From positions 4,775,725 through 4,839,724 of the forward strand of contig NZ_CP127247.1 of assembly GCF_030285785.1 (NCBI RefSeq): 64,000 bases of DNA, in the 5' to 3' direction. The notes beneath the pieces were generated by a model. The model worked only from the letters and a program-made list of their open reading frames with translations, did not search any database and was not told the DNA's origin. This DNA is from Parasedimentitalea psychrophila. Its GTDB lineage: Bacteria > Pseudomonadota > Alphaproteobacteria > Rhodobacterales > Rhodobacteraceae. Each line of letters begins with the position of its first letter. Positions within the stretch are counted from its first letter, which is position 1. A program made the position numbers and the translations under genes. Positions 19,529 to 28,076 of this stretch are shown here, in pieces.

Positions 19529-20446
19529 GGCTCAGGACCCATTAATCTGCTTGAGGCTATCTGTTCTGCATGATTCAAGGCCCCAAATTACGGGGGTTTT
19601 ATGAGTAATCTTTTCTGGCTGAGCGAAGATCAGATGGCTCGGCTTCGGCCCTATTTTCCGAAGAGTCATGGCGTGCCACGGGTCGATGATTGTCGAGTGT
19701 TAAGTGGTATTATTTTCATCAATCGCAATGGGTTGCGTTGGTGTGATGCGCCCAAGGAGTATGGTCCACACAAGACGCTCTACAACCGCTGGAAACGGTG
19801 GAGCGACATGGGGGTGTTCGCGCGGATTATGATGGGGCTGGCAGCCGAGGTTCCTGACAACAAGACGATCTCAATTGACGCAACTTACCTCAAGGCACAT
19901 CGCACGGCCTCCAGCCTGCGGGTAAAAAAAGGGGGCGTGGACGTCTGATCCCCTGCCCGGCAGGGCATTGCGCATCAATGTCCCGAGAGGGGACGTACCA
20001 AGGGCGGTATGAACACGAAGTTGCATGCCGTGCCCCCTCTCATGGTTTGCAGGCAAACCACTGCCGGGCAGTGGACGCGATTGGGCGGCCGATCCAGTTC
20101 TTCCTGACCGCCGGTCAGGTTAGCGATTACACTGGGGCAAGAGCTCTGGTGAATAGTCTGCCAGCGGCCGACTGGCTATTGGGAGATCGCGGATATGACG
20201 CGGATTGGTTCCGAGAGGCCCTTGTAGATATGGGAATATCGCCCTGCATCCCTGGACGAAAGTCGCGAGACAAAACCATCAAGTACGACAAGCGTCGTTA
20301 CAAAAGACGTAACCGGATTGAGATCATGTTTGGTCGCCTGAAAGACTGGCGGCGCGTGGCTACCCGTTATGACCGATGCCCGAAGGTCTTCCTGTCCGCC
20401 ATCGCTCTCGCAGCAACCGTGATCTTCTGATTATGAGTCCTGAGCC
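19529..20446 (+). mobile_element. IS5-family element, copy 1 (918 bp)
   Basis: Bounded by imperfect terminal inverted repeats: GGCTCAGGACCCATTAATC on the left and, read inward from the right, GGCTCAGGACTCATAATC. Left flank ends in TA, and TA also separates it from copy 2. The host target reads CTAG, typical of the IS427-type branch. The element holds a two-phase transposase. Confidence 0.9.
19601..20430 (+). CDS. IS5-family transposase, two reading frames (programmed -1 shift likely)
   Basis: Frame 1 runs 19601-19948 (115 residues) and ends after VKKGGVDV. The second half continues in the -1 frame to TGA 20430. At the junction is a run of seven A followed by five G (19924-19935), a classic slippery A AAA AAA context. 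A -1 slip gives VKKRGRGRLIP, exactly the protein of copy 2. DDE residues are in ISIDATYLK, LLGDRGYDADWF and NRIEIMFGRLKDW. The stop falls two codons earlier than in copy 2 (TGA for TGG). Confidence 0.8.
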
Positions 20447-20448
20447 TA

Positions 20449-21367
20449 GGCTCAGGACCCATTAATCTGCTTGAGGCTATCTGTTCTGCATGATTCAAGG
20501 CCCCAAATTACGGGGGTTTTATGAGTAATCTTTTCTGGCTGAGAGAAGATCAGATGGCACGGCTTCGGCCCTATTTTCCGAAGAGTCATGGCGTGCCACG
20601 GGTCGATGATTGTCGAGTGTTAAGTGGTATTATTTTCATCAATCGCAATGGGTTGCGTTGGTGTGATGCGCCCAAGGAGTATGGTCCACACAAGACGCTC
20701 TACAACCGCTGGAAACGGTGGAGCGACATGGGGGTGTTCGCGCGGATTATGATGGGGCTGGCAGCCGAGGTTCCTGACAACAAGACGATCTCAATTGACG
20801 CAACTTACCTCAAGGCACATCGAACGGCCTCCAGCCTGCGGGTAAAAAAAAGGGGGCGTGGACGTCTGATCCCCTGCCCGGCAGGGCATTGCGCATCAAT
20901 GTCCCGAGAGGGGACGTACCAAGGGCGGTATGAACACGAAGTTGCATGCCGTGCCCCCTCTCATGGTTTGCAGGCAAACCACTGCCGGGCAGTGGACGCG
21001 ATTGGGCGGCCGATCCAGTTCTTCCTGACCGCCGGTCAGGTTAGCGATTACACTGGGGCAAGAGCTCTGGTGAATAGCCTGCCAGCGGCCGACTGGCTAT
21101 TGGGAGATCGCGGATATGACGCGGATTGGTTCCGAGAGGCCCTTGTAGATATGGGAATAACGCCCTGCATCCCTGGACGAAAGTCGCGAGACAAAACCAT
21201 CAAGTACGACAAGCGTCGTTACAAAAGACGTAACCGGATTGAGATCATGTTTGGTCGCCTGAAAGACTGGCGGCGCGTGGCTACCCGTTATGACCGATGC
21301 CCGAAGGTCTTCCTGTCCGCCATCGCTCTCGCAGCAACCGTGATCTTCTGGTTATGAGTCCTGAGCC
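20449..21367 (+). mobile_element. IS5-family element, copy 2 (919 bp), head-to-tail with copy 1
   Basis: Same terminal repeats as copy 1, separated from it by TA only and followed by TA. The copies differ by one A in the poly-A run and about six single-base changes, so duplication is recent. The right-end/left-end junction makes a perfect palindrome with arms GTCCTGAGCC and GGCTCAGGAC around TA (20437-20458). Confidence 0.92.
20521..21357 (+). CDS. IS5-family transposase, single fused frame
   Basis: 278 residues in one frame because this copy has eight A in the slippery run where copy 1 has seven. N-terminal DUF4096-like region (LFWLREDQMARLRPYFP), then the DDE catalytic core: Asp in ISIDATYLKAH, Asp in LLGDRGYDADWF, Glu in RNRIEIMFGRLKDWRR. 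All catalytic positions are intact, so it could make full transposase without frameshifting. Protein differences from copy 1 are S8R, an I-to-T change in MGITPC, and a two-residue longer end. Confidence 0.92.
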   Translation: MSNLFWLREDQMARLRPYFPKSHGVPRVDDCRVLSGIIFINRNGLRWCDAPKEYGPHKTLYNRWKRWSDMGVFARIMMGLAAEVPDNKTISIDATYLKAHRTASSLRVKKRGRGRLIPCPAGHCASMSREGTYQGRYEHEVACRAPSHGLQANHCRAVDAIGRPIQFFLTAGQVSDYTGARALVNSLPAADWLLGDRGYDADWFREALVDMGITPCIPGRKSRDKTIKYDKRRYKRRNRIEIMFGRLKDWRRVATRYDRCPKVFLSAIALAATVIFWL

Positions 21368-21628
21368 TAGTCCCAAGATCAAATTCCACAGTGCAGATTT
21401 CGCTTTGCTGCCGCTCGTGGGGAGTGCCGTAATCAGAAAAATAGCCTAGAAACAAAGTGGAGAAAGCCACCAATTTTTTCATGTGTCCAACGTGACGACA
21501 TTGTCGGTGGATTTTATGACTTGTCGGCTTAATGAAATTGGCCAATTATTGTGTAAATTGTATTCCTGTGACCTACAGGGAAACTCATTCGGCCGTTAAT
21601 AGAAATTCGGCCGTTGAATGGAGGCCAG

Positions 21629-23116
21629 ATGAAAAGGATTGCCCGCCGAGCTTTCCTGCTCGGGTCTGGTGGCGCAGCAGGATGGATTGCGGCCAACCAG
21701 TTTAGTGTGAAACAACCGGTGTTTGATGGGGTGAAACGGATTATTCCTTCATCGGGCGGAGGTATCCTCAACGATGCTAGCGGACTTTCTGCAACACCTG
21801 TTCATAAGCATATCGTGATTAGCGAGGACCCAGGCGAAGCCCTGATCCAGGTAGTGCGCAATGAGATGCGTGCGGCGAAGGCAGATGGGCGGCCGTTCAA
21901 CATTGGCGCGGCGCGTCACTCCATGGGTGGCCAAGCCATTCCAAGGAATGGAATCGCAATGACCTTCGAAAACAGCATGATCGAACCCGATACGGATGCA
22001 GGCGTATACCGTGTGCACGCTGGCGCGCGCTGGTCCCAGGTGATTTCCGCCCTCGATCTGATTGGTTTTTCTCCCAAAGTTATGCAATCGAACAACGATT
22101 TTGGAGTTGCTGCTACCTACAGCGTGAATGCGCATGGGTGGCCGGTGCCTTATGGCCCAATGGGGTCGACGGTGCGTTCCCTCAACATGATCCTGCCGTC
22201 CGGAGAACTTGTTACCTGTTCACGGAAGGAAAACTCCGAGCTTTTCGGGCATGCTATGGGCGGTTATGGCCTGATTGGTGCGATAGTGGATCTAGAAGTA
22301 GAGATGGAGAACAATACCCGGCTCTTTCCTCTCTATGAGGTCATGCCAGCAGACGAGTTCAGCAGAGCCTATCAGACTGCCCTAATGGATCCGGAAGTCA
22401 CAATGGCCTATGGGCGCCTCAATGTGGAACGTGCTGCATTTTTCGAAGAGGCATTACTCGTTACCTACCGAAAAACAACAGAACAGGAAAATCTTCCGCC
22501 AGTAGGCGGGTCGGGCTGGATGTCTGTTTTGGCAAGCCGCATTTACCGGGCCCAGCTCGGAAGTGAGCCGATGAAGGATTTTCGCTGGTGGAATGAAACT
22601 GTCATCGGACCAACTCTCGGAGGTGGAGATGTTACACGTAACGGCCTGATGAACGAGCCTGTTAAAACGCTTGATGACCGGAATCCAGACCGGGTTGACA
22701 TACTCCATGAGTATTTTGTTGATTTCGACAGGTTCAACGAGTTTCTGACGGTTTGCCGAGAGGTCATCCCAGCCTCTTACCAGGAGTTCTTGAATGTCAC
22801 TTTGCGCTACGTGGCAGCTGATGCGGAAAGCACCCTGTCTTATGCGCCTAAACCGCGCATTGCGGCGGTCATGTCCTTCAGCCAAGAATTAGCCGAGCGG
22901 GCAGAAGCAGACATGGCACGGATGACTGAGATATTGATCGATAGAATAGTGGCTATTGGCGGCGCTTTTTACCTGCCGTATCGCCCACACGCACGTGTCG
23001 ACCAGTTGGTAGCTGCATATCCGCAGGTGCCTGCTTTCGTGGATGCCAAACGCCGCATTGACCCTGACCTCATCCTGCGGAATAATTTTTGGGACACATA
23101 TTTGAGAACGCTATGA
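21629..23116 (+). CDS. Tat-exported FAD-linked oxidoreductase
   Basis: 495 residues. The N-terminus KRIARRAFLLGSGGAAG is a twin-arginine signal. The FAD_binding_4 (PCMH-type) domain follows: RPFNIGAARHSMGGQA (about 92-107) and FGVAATYSVNAHGWPVPYGP. A substrate domain and the C-terminal RRIDPDLILRNNFW, resembling aldonolactone/alditol oxidases, come last. I infer oxidation of a small alcohol or lactone in the periplasm; substrate unknown. ATG 21629 follows GGAGG closely. Its TGA overlaps the ATG of the next gene. The gene lies between two insertion sequences in the accessory island. Confidence 0.8.
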   Translation: MKRIARRAFLLGSGGAAGWIAANQFSVKQPVFDGVKRIIPSSGGGILNDASGLSATPVHKHIVISEDPGEALIQVVRNEMRAAKADGRPFNIGAARHSMGGQAIPRNGIAMTFENSMIEPDTDAGVYRVHAGARWSQVISALDLIGFSPKVMQSNNDFGVAATYSVNAHGWPVPYGPMGSTVRSLNMILPSGELVTCSRKENSELFGHAMGGYGLIGAIVDLEVEMENNTRLFPLYEVMPADEFSRAYQTALMDPEVTMAYGRLNVERAAFFEEALLVTYRKTTEQENLPPVGGSGWMSVLASRIYRAQLGSEPMKDFRWWNETVIGPTLGGGDVTRNGLMNEPVKTLDDRNPDRVDILHEYFVDFDRFNEFLTVCREVIPASYQEFLNVTLRYVAADAESTLSYAPKPRIAAVMSFSQELAERAEADMARMTEILIDRIVAIGGAFYLPYRPHARVDQLVAAYPQVPAFVDAKRRIDPDLILRNNFWDTYLRTL

Positions 23117-23520
23117 GCAAACTTCAGAAGATCTCGATTGGCTATTTCATAGCTCTGATGATCGCAGCCTCGATCAACTACATTCCCGGACTGACCGACG
23201 AAAGCGGACTGGCCTTTGGCATCTTCGCATTGGACTTATACGACGATGCTTTACATGTGGCTTCGGCTCTCTGGGCGCTAATCGCGGGTCTGATGTCGCG
23301 CAAAGCAGCGAGGATCTTCCTTGTCCTTTTCGGTGCAGCATACATGGGTGACGGCATTTTTGGCTTCTTCACAGGTTATGGTTTTCTGGATATGGGCATC
23401 TTCACTAACGCCTCTCTGGGCATGGAATTGTCGCTTGGGCGCAGTCTTGCGAACCTACCACATCTGGCACTTGGTGGATTTGCGCTCGTTTCGGGCCTCT
23501 TCATCGAGCCCCGAGCGTGA
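23113..23520 (+). CDS. Small four-helix membrane protein (DUF4383-like)
   Basis: 135 residues with about four membrane segments (ISIGYFIALMIAASINYIPG; ALHVASALWALIAGLM; AARIFLVLFGAAYMGDGIFG; LPHLALGGFALVSGLFI). ATG overlaps the oxidoreductase stop and its own TGA overlaps the next gene's GTG, so the three genes are translationally coupled. It may anchor or accept electrons from the exported oxidoreductase, but this is inference. Confidence 0.75.
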   Translation: MSKLQKISIGYFIALMIAASINYIPGLTDESGLAFGIFALDLYDDALHVASALWALIAGLMSRKAARIFLVLFGAAYMGDGIFGFFTGYGFLDMGIFTNASLGMELSLGRSLANLPHLALGGFALVSGLFIEPRA

Positions 23521-23869
23521 ACGCCCTTTGGCGTTGGACAAAGCGCGGCCTTCTGGCCTTAACCTTGCTGACGATGGTTCTGATCGCTCCGATTGTCTAC
23601 GTGGAAACAAGCTGCCAGGGGGAAGGGCCTGGGGAAGAATATGCTTCCTTGATCCCGATTGAATACCATCGGACGGAATCCCGAACCTTCATGACCTACC
23701 CGGAGTGGCACATCGTCCACGCATATGACGATTACGGAAGAGTAATCCAGAACGGTGATCCACACGAGTATGGATATCTGAGCAGCATTGTCGGCTACTG
23801 GTCCTCGCTCTGCGCGCTTTCGGAAAAGTCAGCCGCGCATGGCGGGATCGACAGTGCAACCAAACAGAT
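23517..23869 (+). pseudogene. Membrane-anchored protein truncated by IS3-family insertion
   Basis: Starts at GTG 23517 inside the previous stop (GTGA). The remaining 117 codons encode one N-terminal membrane segment (GLLALTLLTMVLIAPIVYVE) and a periplasmic domain (RTFMTYPEWHIVHAYDDYG, EYGYLSSIVGYWSSLCAL). The frame enters the IS left end after ATKQ. The sequence on the other side of the IS does not look like a continuation of this domain, so the 3' part may be deleted. It is the third gene of the FAD oxidoreductase operon; I do not recognise the function. Confidence 0.65.
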
Positions 23870-23932
23870 TGGACCTGTCACGGTATTGTTCCGCCCCTTT
23901 GAGAGCATATTCTGCCCCAAAGGAGATACACC

Positions 23933-24209
23933 ATGGCACCACGACCATCCGAAGAATTCAAACGCGACGCAGTGCGGATCGCACTGACCAGCGGGCTAGA
24001 CCCGCCGACAGGCGTCCTCCGATCTTGGGGTTGGTATGTCCACCCTGTGCAAGTGGATCAGAACCTATCGTGACGCGGACGTTGTTTCGAAAGAGGATCA
24101 GGAACTGGCCAAGGAGAACGAGCGCCTTCGCCGGGAAAACCGCCTTCTACGTGAGGAGAGGGAGCTGCTAAAAAAAGCAACAATCTTCTTTGCGGACCAA
24201 AGCAAATGA
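23933..24209 (+). pseudogene. IS3 orfA, frameshifted
   Basis: Begins MAPRPSEEFKRDAVRIALTS after AAAGGAGA. About one extra base near 23996-24000 (GGGCTAGACC) throws the frame. Past that point, one base out of phase, the sequence reads SSDLGVGMSTLCKWIRTY and a leucine-zipper-like ENERLRRENRLLREERELLK, ending at TGA 24209. Helix-turn-helix and coiled coil are thus both present but in different frames. Without OrfA the element is probably unable to move by itself. Confidence 0.85.
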
Positions 24210-25063
24210 GGTTTTCATTTGTTGAAAGGCACCGCAATAGCATTCCCACAGAGCGACTTTGCCGGATTGTGGATGTCACCCCACGTGGCTACCGAGCCTG
24301 GCGCAAACGCCCTGCCTGCCAGCGTCAACGTGGGGATATGGTTCTGCTGGCCCACATCCGGGAGCAGCACCGCCTGAGTTTGCAGAGCTACGGCCGACCG
24401 AGAATGGTCGAAGAACTGAAAGAGCTTGGTCTGGATATTGGTCACCGCCGTGTCGGCCGATTGATGCGCCAGAACGGCATATCTGTTGTCAGAACCCGTA
24501 AGTACAAGGCCACAACGGACAGCAATCACAAGTTCAACATCACGCCAAACCTGCTGAACCGGAACTTCTCAGCAGATCGACCCAATCAAAAATGGGTTGT
24601 TGATATCAGCTACATCTGGACCCGCGAGGGCTGGCTCTATCTGGCCGTGGTTCTGGACCTGTACTCCAGGCGCGTGGTCGGTTGGGCTGTCAGCAACCGG
24701 ATGAAGCGCGATCTGGCCATACGGGCGCTGAACATGGCCATAACCCTGCGCAGGCCGCCCAAAGGATGCATCCATCATTCTGATAGGGGCAGCCAATATT
24801 GCTCGCAGGATTACCAGAAAATCCTGCGCCGGTATGGCTTCAAGGTATCCATGAGCGGCAAGGGTAATTGCTATGATAACGCCGCAATGGAAACCTTCTT
24901 CAAAACCATCAAAGCGGAATTGATCTGGCGGCACTCTTGGCAAACCCGCAGGGCTGCTGAGATCGCCATCTTCGAGTACATTAATGGGTTCTATAATCCC
25001 CGCCGGAGACACTCGGCATTAGGCTGGAAAAGTCCCTTGGCTTTTGAAAAGATCGCCGCCTAA
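24206..25063 (+). CDS. IS3-family OrfB transposase (DDE integrase core)
   Basis: 285 residues. N-terminal HTH_21-like part (RLCRIVDVTPRGYRAWRKRP, SYGRPRMVEELKE) and an rve core with all three acidic residues: WVVDISYIWT, HHSDRGSQYCS and NAAMETFFKTIK. ATG overlaps the orfA TGA (ATGA). Intact, but its partner OrfA is frameshifted. Confidence 0.93.
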   Translation: MRFSFVERHRNSIPTERLCRIVDVTPRGYRAWRKRPACQRQRGDMVLLAHIREQHRLSLQSYGRPRMVEELKELGLDIGHRRVGRLMRQNGISVVRTRKYKATTDSNHKFNITPNLLNRNFSADRPNQKWVVDISYIWTREGWLYLAVVLDLYSRRVVGWAVSNRMKRDLAIRALNMAITLRRPPKGCIHHSDRGSQYCSQDYQKILRRYGFKVSMSGKGNCYDNAAMETFFKTIKAELIWRHSWQTRRAAEIAIFEYINGFYNPRRRHSALGWKSPLAFEKIAA

Positions 25064-25101
25064 ATGAGCACAAGGGGCGGAACGAAAGCGGGACAGGTCC
25101 A

Positions 25102-25772
25102 GATCGCCCGTAAACTCTGCGTGACCGATGTGGCGGTTCGCAGATGGCTGAGAGCTGAGAGCTGAGAGCTGACGCGAACTAGGCCGCAGCCCACTGAAAC
25201 CACCATCCCATGCCCCCTCACCTCTTATTCAAGACTCCAACTCGTCTTCGACTCCTCACGACAACAGTGTTGAAACCCTATTTACTGACCGTTTAAAGAG
25301 GTCGTTAAACCGGCGTTCTAATCGATTTCCGCCCCAGAACACTTCGCTTGCGCATAGCTTTGTCCCAAAACGTTTGCCACCAAAGCACCCAAATCACTAC
25401 AGTCACCCAAAAACGGGGGCCCTGATGTGCAAAACAAAACTTGCACGAACGGGGAGAAATGGACGCTCTGTGGGTCGCCCGACGCAAAAATGGGTGGGCC
25501 TACGATGTGGGGTTCCTTTTTTTCGGAAGTAGATGCCATGCTGCAAGCCGTCCTCAGCAAAAAGGAATGGGATTAAATGATGGTCGCAGAAAGTCGGGGG
25601 TGACAGGCGACAAATACCGCGCAAAATGCCCTCAAACCCAAATAACGAATTGCTGCAACTCGAAGTGTCCCGCACTGCAACTCGAAGTGTCCGGCTACAA
25701 TGGAAAAAGCTAGTTAGTGCCTTCCGGGCAAGAGTGGCTAAGGCGGGACTTTTGCACTGACAAATTAGCAGA
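25102..25772. other. 671-nt gene-free stretch right of the IS3 element
   Basis: Open frames here are short, on both strands, and lack ribosome-binding sites. Near the left edge AGAGCTG is repeated three times (25151-25171). Two 18-base direct repeats lie at 25653-25692 (separate entry). It probably contains remnants of earlier mobile DNA joined to the prpE upstream region. Confidence 0.5.
25653..25692. repeat. Two 18-bp direct repeats, possible IS end
   Basis: CTGCAACTCGAAGTGTCC occurs at 25653-25670 and again at 25675-25692, a 22-base period. Closely spaced terminal repeats of this size are known at the ends of IS21-type elements; here no transposase is adjacent, so it may be a solo end. 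Low certainty. Confidence 0.4.
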
Positions 25773-25861
25773 TTTGCAAAACCGCACTATTTTTCCAAAA
25801 ATCTTCTCCAAACCGAGCAGTTTGCAAAACTTTGCAGCCTGCATCAGACCGAATTTGCAAA
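25773..25861. promoter_or_regulatory. Three TTTGCAAA octamers upstream of prpE (PccR/ScfR-type sites)
   Basis: Exact TTTGCAAA occurs at 25773-25780, 25821-25828 and 25854-25861; a degenerate TTTGCAGC follows the second by two bases. The third sits in a 12-bp palindrome AATTTGCAAATT. From family knowledge, the short-chain acyl-CoA regulators related to RamB (PccR in Rhodobacter sphaeroides) bind TTTGCAAA before propionyl-CoA genes, which fits the downstream gene. The regulator itself is not in the window. Confidence 0.7.
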
Positions 25862-25956
25862 TTATCTGCGATAATCTGACGCGCGGTGACGCTGCCGCCT
25901 TGCCGACGCGCTCATCTTGCGCCTAACTCTCTTCTGCGAAGTAGGAGGAGCACGCC

Positions 25957-27849
25957 ATGTCATACCAGAAACTCTATGAAGGCTGGAAGACCGATCCCGA
26001 AGGGTTCTGGATGCAGGCCGCTGAGGCTATCAGCTGGGACAGGCCGCCCAGCAAAGCGCTGTTCGACGATGATGCCCCCTATTACGAATGGTACGCCGAT
26101 GCCCGGGTGAACACCTGCTACAATGCGGTTGACCGCCACGTCGAGCAGGGGCGCGGCGAGCAGACGGCGATCATTTACGACAGCCCGATCACCCATACCA
26201 AACGCGAGATCTCCTATGTTGAGCTGCGCAACCGTGTCGCCAGTCTGGCCGGCGCGCTGCGGGCAAAGGGCATAGAGAAGGGCGACCGCGTCATCATCTA
26301 CATGCCAATGATCCCCGAGGCGCTGGAGGCGATGCTTGCCTGCGCCCGAATCGGCGCGGTGCATTCGGTGGTGTTTGGCGGCTTTGCGGCCAATGAACTG
26401 GCGGTGCGGATTGACGATGCAAAACCCAAGGCGATCATTGCCGCCTCCTGCGGGTTAGAGCCCAACCGGGTGGTGCATTATAAGCCGCTGCTGGACGGCG
26501 CCATTGAACAGGCCGCGCACAAACCCGATTTCTGCGTGATTTTCCAGCGCGAACAGGACGTTGCCCAACTGGTTGAAGGCCGCGATGTCAACTGGCACGG
26601 CTTTCAGTTTGGGGTGCAGCCAGCCGAATGCGTGCCGGTAGAGGGCAACCACCCGGCCTATATTCTGTATACCTCGGGCACCACCGGCGCCCCGAAAGGA
26701 GTGATCCGCCACACCGCCGGCCATCTGGTGGCGCTGAACTGGAGCATGAAGAACATCTACAACGTCGATCCCGGCGATGTGTTCTGGGCGGCATCGGATG
26801 TTGGCTGGGTGGTGGGGCACAGCTATATCTGCTACGCTCCTCTGATTGCCGGCAACACCACAATTGTGTTTGAGGGCAAGCCTGTTGGCACCCCGGACGC
26901 CGGCACCTTTTGGCGGGTGATTTCCGAACATAAGGTCAAAAGCTTCTTCACCGCGCCCACCGCATTCCGCGCCGTCAAACGCGAAGACCCCAGCGGCGAA
27001 CTGGTCAAGACCTACGACCTGTCCAACCTCGGTCAGGTCTATCTGGCGGGGGAGCGCGCCGACCCGGACACCATCCTCTGGGCGCAAAAACATCTTGGCG
27101 TGCCGGTGATTGACCACTGGTGGCAGACCGAAACCGGCTGGGCGATTGCCGCCAATCCGCTGGGGGTCGAGGAATTGCCGACCAAGCTTGGCTCTCCGGC
27201 GGTGCCCATGCCGGGCTACGAGATTGATATTCTGGACGAAGGCGGCCATCCGGTTGCCAATGGGGAGCTTGGCGCGATTGCGATCAGGCTACCGCTGCCT
27301 CCGGGCACCCTGCCGGGCCTGTGGAACGCGCCCAAACGGTTCCAGTCCAGCTATCTCACCGCCTTTCCCGGCTATTATGAGACCGGCGACGCCGGCATGA
27401 AAGACGACGACGGCTATCTCTATATCATGGCGCGCACTGATGATGTCATCAACGTGGCCGGTCACCGGCTGTCTACCGGCGGTATGGAAGAGGTGCTCTC
27501 CGGTCACCCGGATGTGGCCGAATGCGCGGTGATTGGCGTCTCGGATCCGTTGAAGGGGCAGCTGCCGCTGGGCTTCGTGTGCTTGAACGCCAATACCACG
27601 CGCGACCACGGCGAAGTGGTGTCTGAGGTGGTCAAGCTGGTGCGCGAAAAGATCGGCCCGGTGGCGGCGTTCAAACTGGCCCTGGTGGTCGATCGCCTGC
27701 CCAAAACCCGATCCGGCAAAATCCTGCGCGGCACCATGGTAAACATCGCCGATAGCACCGCCTACAAACCACCCGCCACCATCGACGATCCGGCGGTTCT
27801 GGATGAAATCAAAGTCGCGCTGCAAACCATTGGCTATGCGGCGGAATAA
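25957..27849 (+). CDS. prpE: Propionyl-CoA synthetase
   Basis: 630 residues, ANL superfamily with the long ACS-type N-terminus (SYQKLYEGWKTDPEGFWMQA). Activates propionate with ATP and CoA. Motifs: RVIIYMPMIPEALEAMLAC, phosphate loop YTSGTTGAPKG (about 238), WWQTETGW (about 387, acyl pocket), RTDDVINVAGHRLSTGGMEE (about 493), and the C-terminal catalytic lysine in KTRSGKILRG (about 590), a target of regulatory acetylation in the family. ATG follows AGGAGG at a good distance. It is preceded by TTTGCAAA sites. I prefer PrpE over acetyl-CoA synthetase by overall resemblance. Confidence 0.9.
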   Translation: MSYQKLYEGWKTDPEGFWMQAAEAISWDRPPSKALFDDDAPYYEWYADARVNTCYNAVDRHVEQGRGEQTAIIYDSPITHTKREISYVELRNRVASLAGALRAKGIEKGDRVIIYMPMIPEALEAMLACARIGAVHSVVFGGFAANELAVRIDDAKPKAIIAASCGLEPNRVVHYKPLLDGAIEQAAHKPDFCVIFQREQDVAQLVEGRDVNWHGFQFGVQPAECVPVEGNHPAYILYTSGTTGAPKGVIRHTAGHLVALNWSMKNIYNVDPGDVFWAASDVGWVVGHSYICYAPLIAGNTTIVFEGKPVGTPDAGTFWRVISEHKVKSFFTAPTAFRAVKREDPSGELVKTYDLSNLGQVYLAGERADPDTILWAQKHLGVPVIDHWWQTETGWAIAANPLGVEELPTKLGSPAVPMPGYEIDILDEGGHPVANGELGAIAIRLPLPPGTLPGLWNAPKRFQSSYLTAFPGYYETGDAGMKDDDGYLYIMARTDDVINVAGHRLSTGGMEEVLSGHPDVAECAVIGVSDPLKGQLPLGFVCLNANTTRDHGEVVSEVVKLVREKIGPVAAFKLALVVDRLPKTRSGKILRGTMVNIADSTAYKPPATIDDPAVLDEIKVALQTIGYAAE

Positions 27850-28076
27850 TCTAGTGTAAATCAGCCTAACCGGCCTTGCCCCCAAGGCAGGGCTGGTGAG
27901 AGCAATCCATGCCACGGGGTACAGTCCATCCGCTATCTACCTCTACCGCCCCTGCCTGAGGCGGTCCCTGCTGGTGCCGTCGAACAGGGTCTTCTTGGGT
28001 GTTCAATCTTGTGACCTCGGGTTTCTCTTGCAACTCCCCTGTTGCTGCTTAACTTGCACCGCAGGAGATTAATGAC

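Larger units (their letters stand above)
23870..25101 (+). mobile_element. IS3-family element (1232 bp)
   Basis: Terminal inverted repeats match closely: left TGGACCTGTCACGG..GTTCCGCCCCTT, right (read inward) TGGACCTGTCCCGC..GTTCCGCCCCTT. A three-base direct repeat GAT flanks it (23867-23869 and 25102-25104), the usual size for this family. It carries orfA (frameshifted) and an intact orfB. Confidence 0.92.

Noticed and set aside
25064..25171. 35-codon frame crossing the IS3 right end with a helix-turn-helix-like string (ARKLCVTDVAVRRW)
   Set aside because: It begins inside the IS inverted repeat and ends within a short tandem repeat; it is more likely a remnant or chance.
25151..25171. Short tandem array AGAGCTG x3 as a CRISPR-like or iteron array
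   Set aside because: It has only three 7-base units and no spacers; no CRISPR array or iterons exist in the window.
25441..25713. Possible 90-codon gene in the island's right edge, with an overlapping frame on the other strand
   Set aside because: There is no ribosome-binding site, the composition is not protein-like, and the frame runs through the direct repeats.
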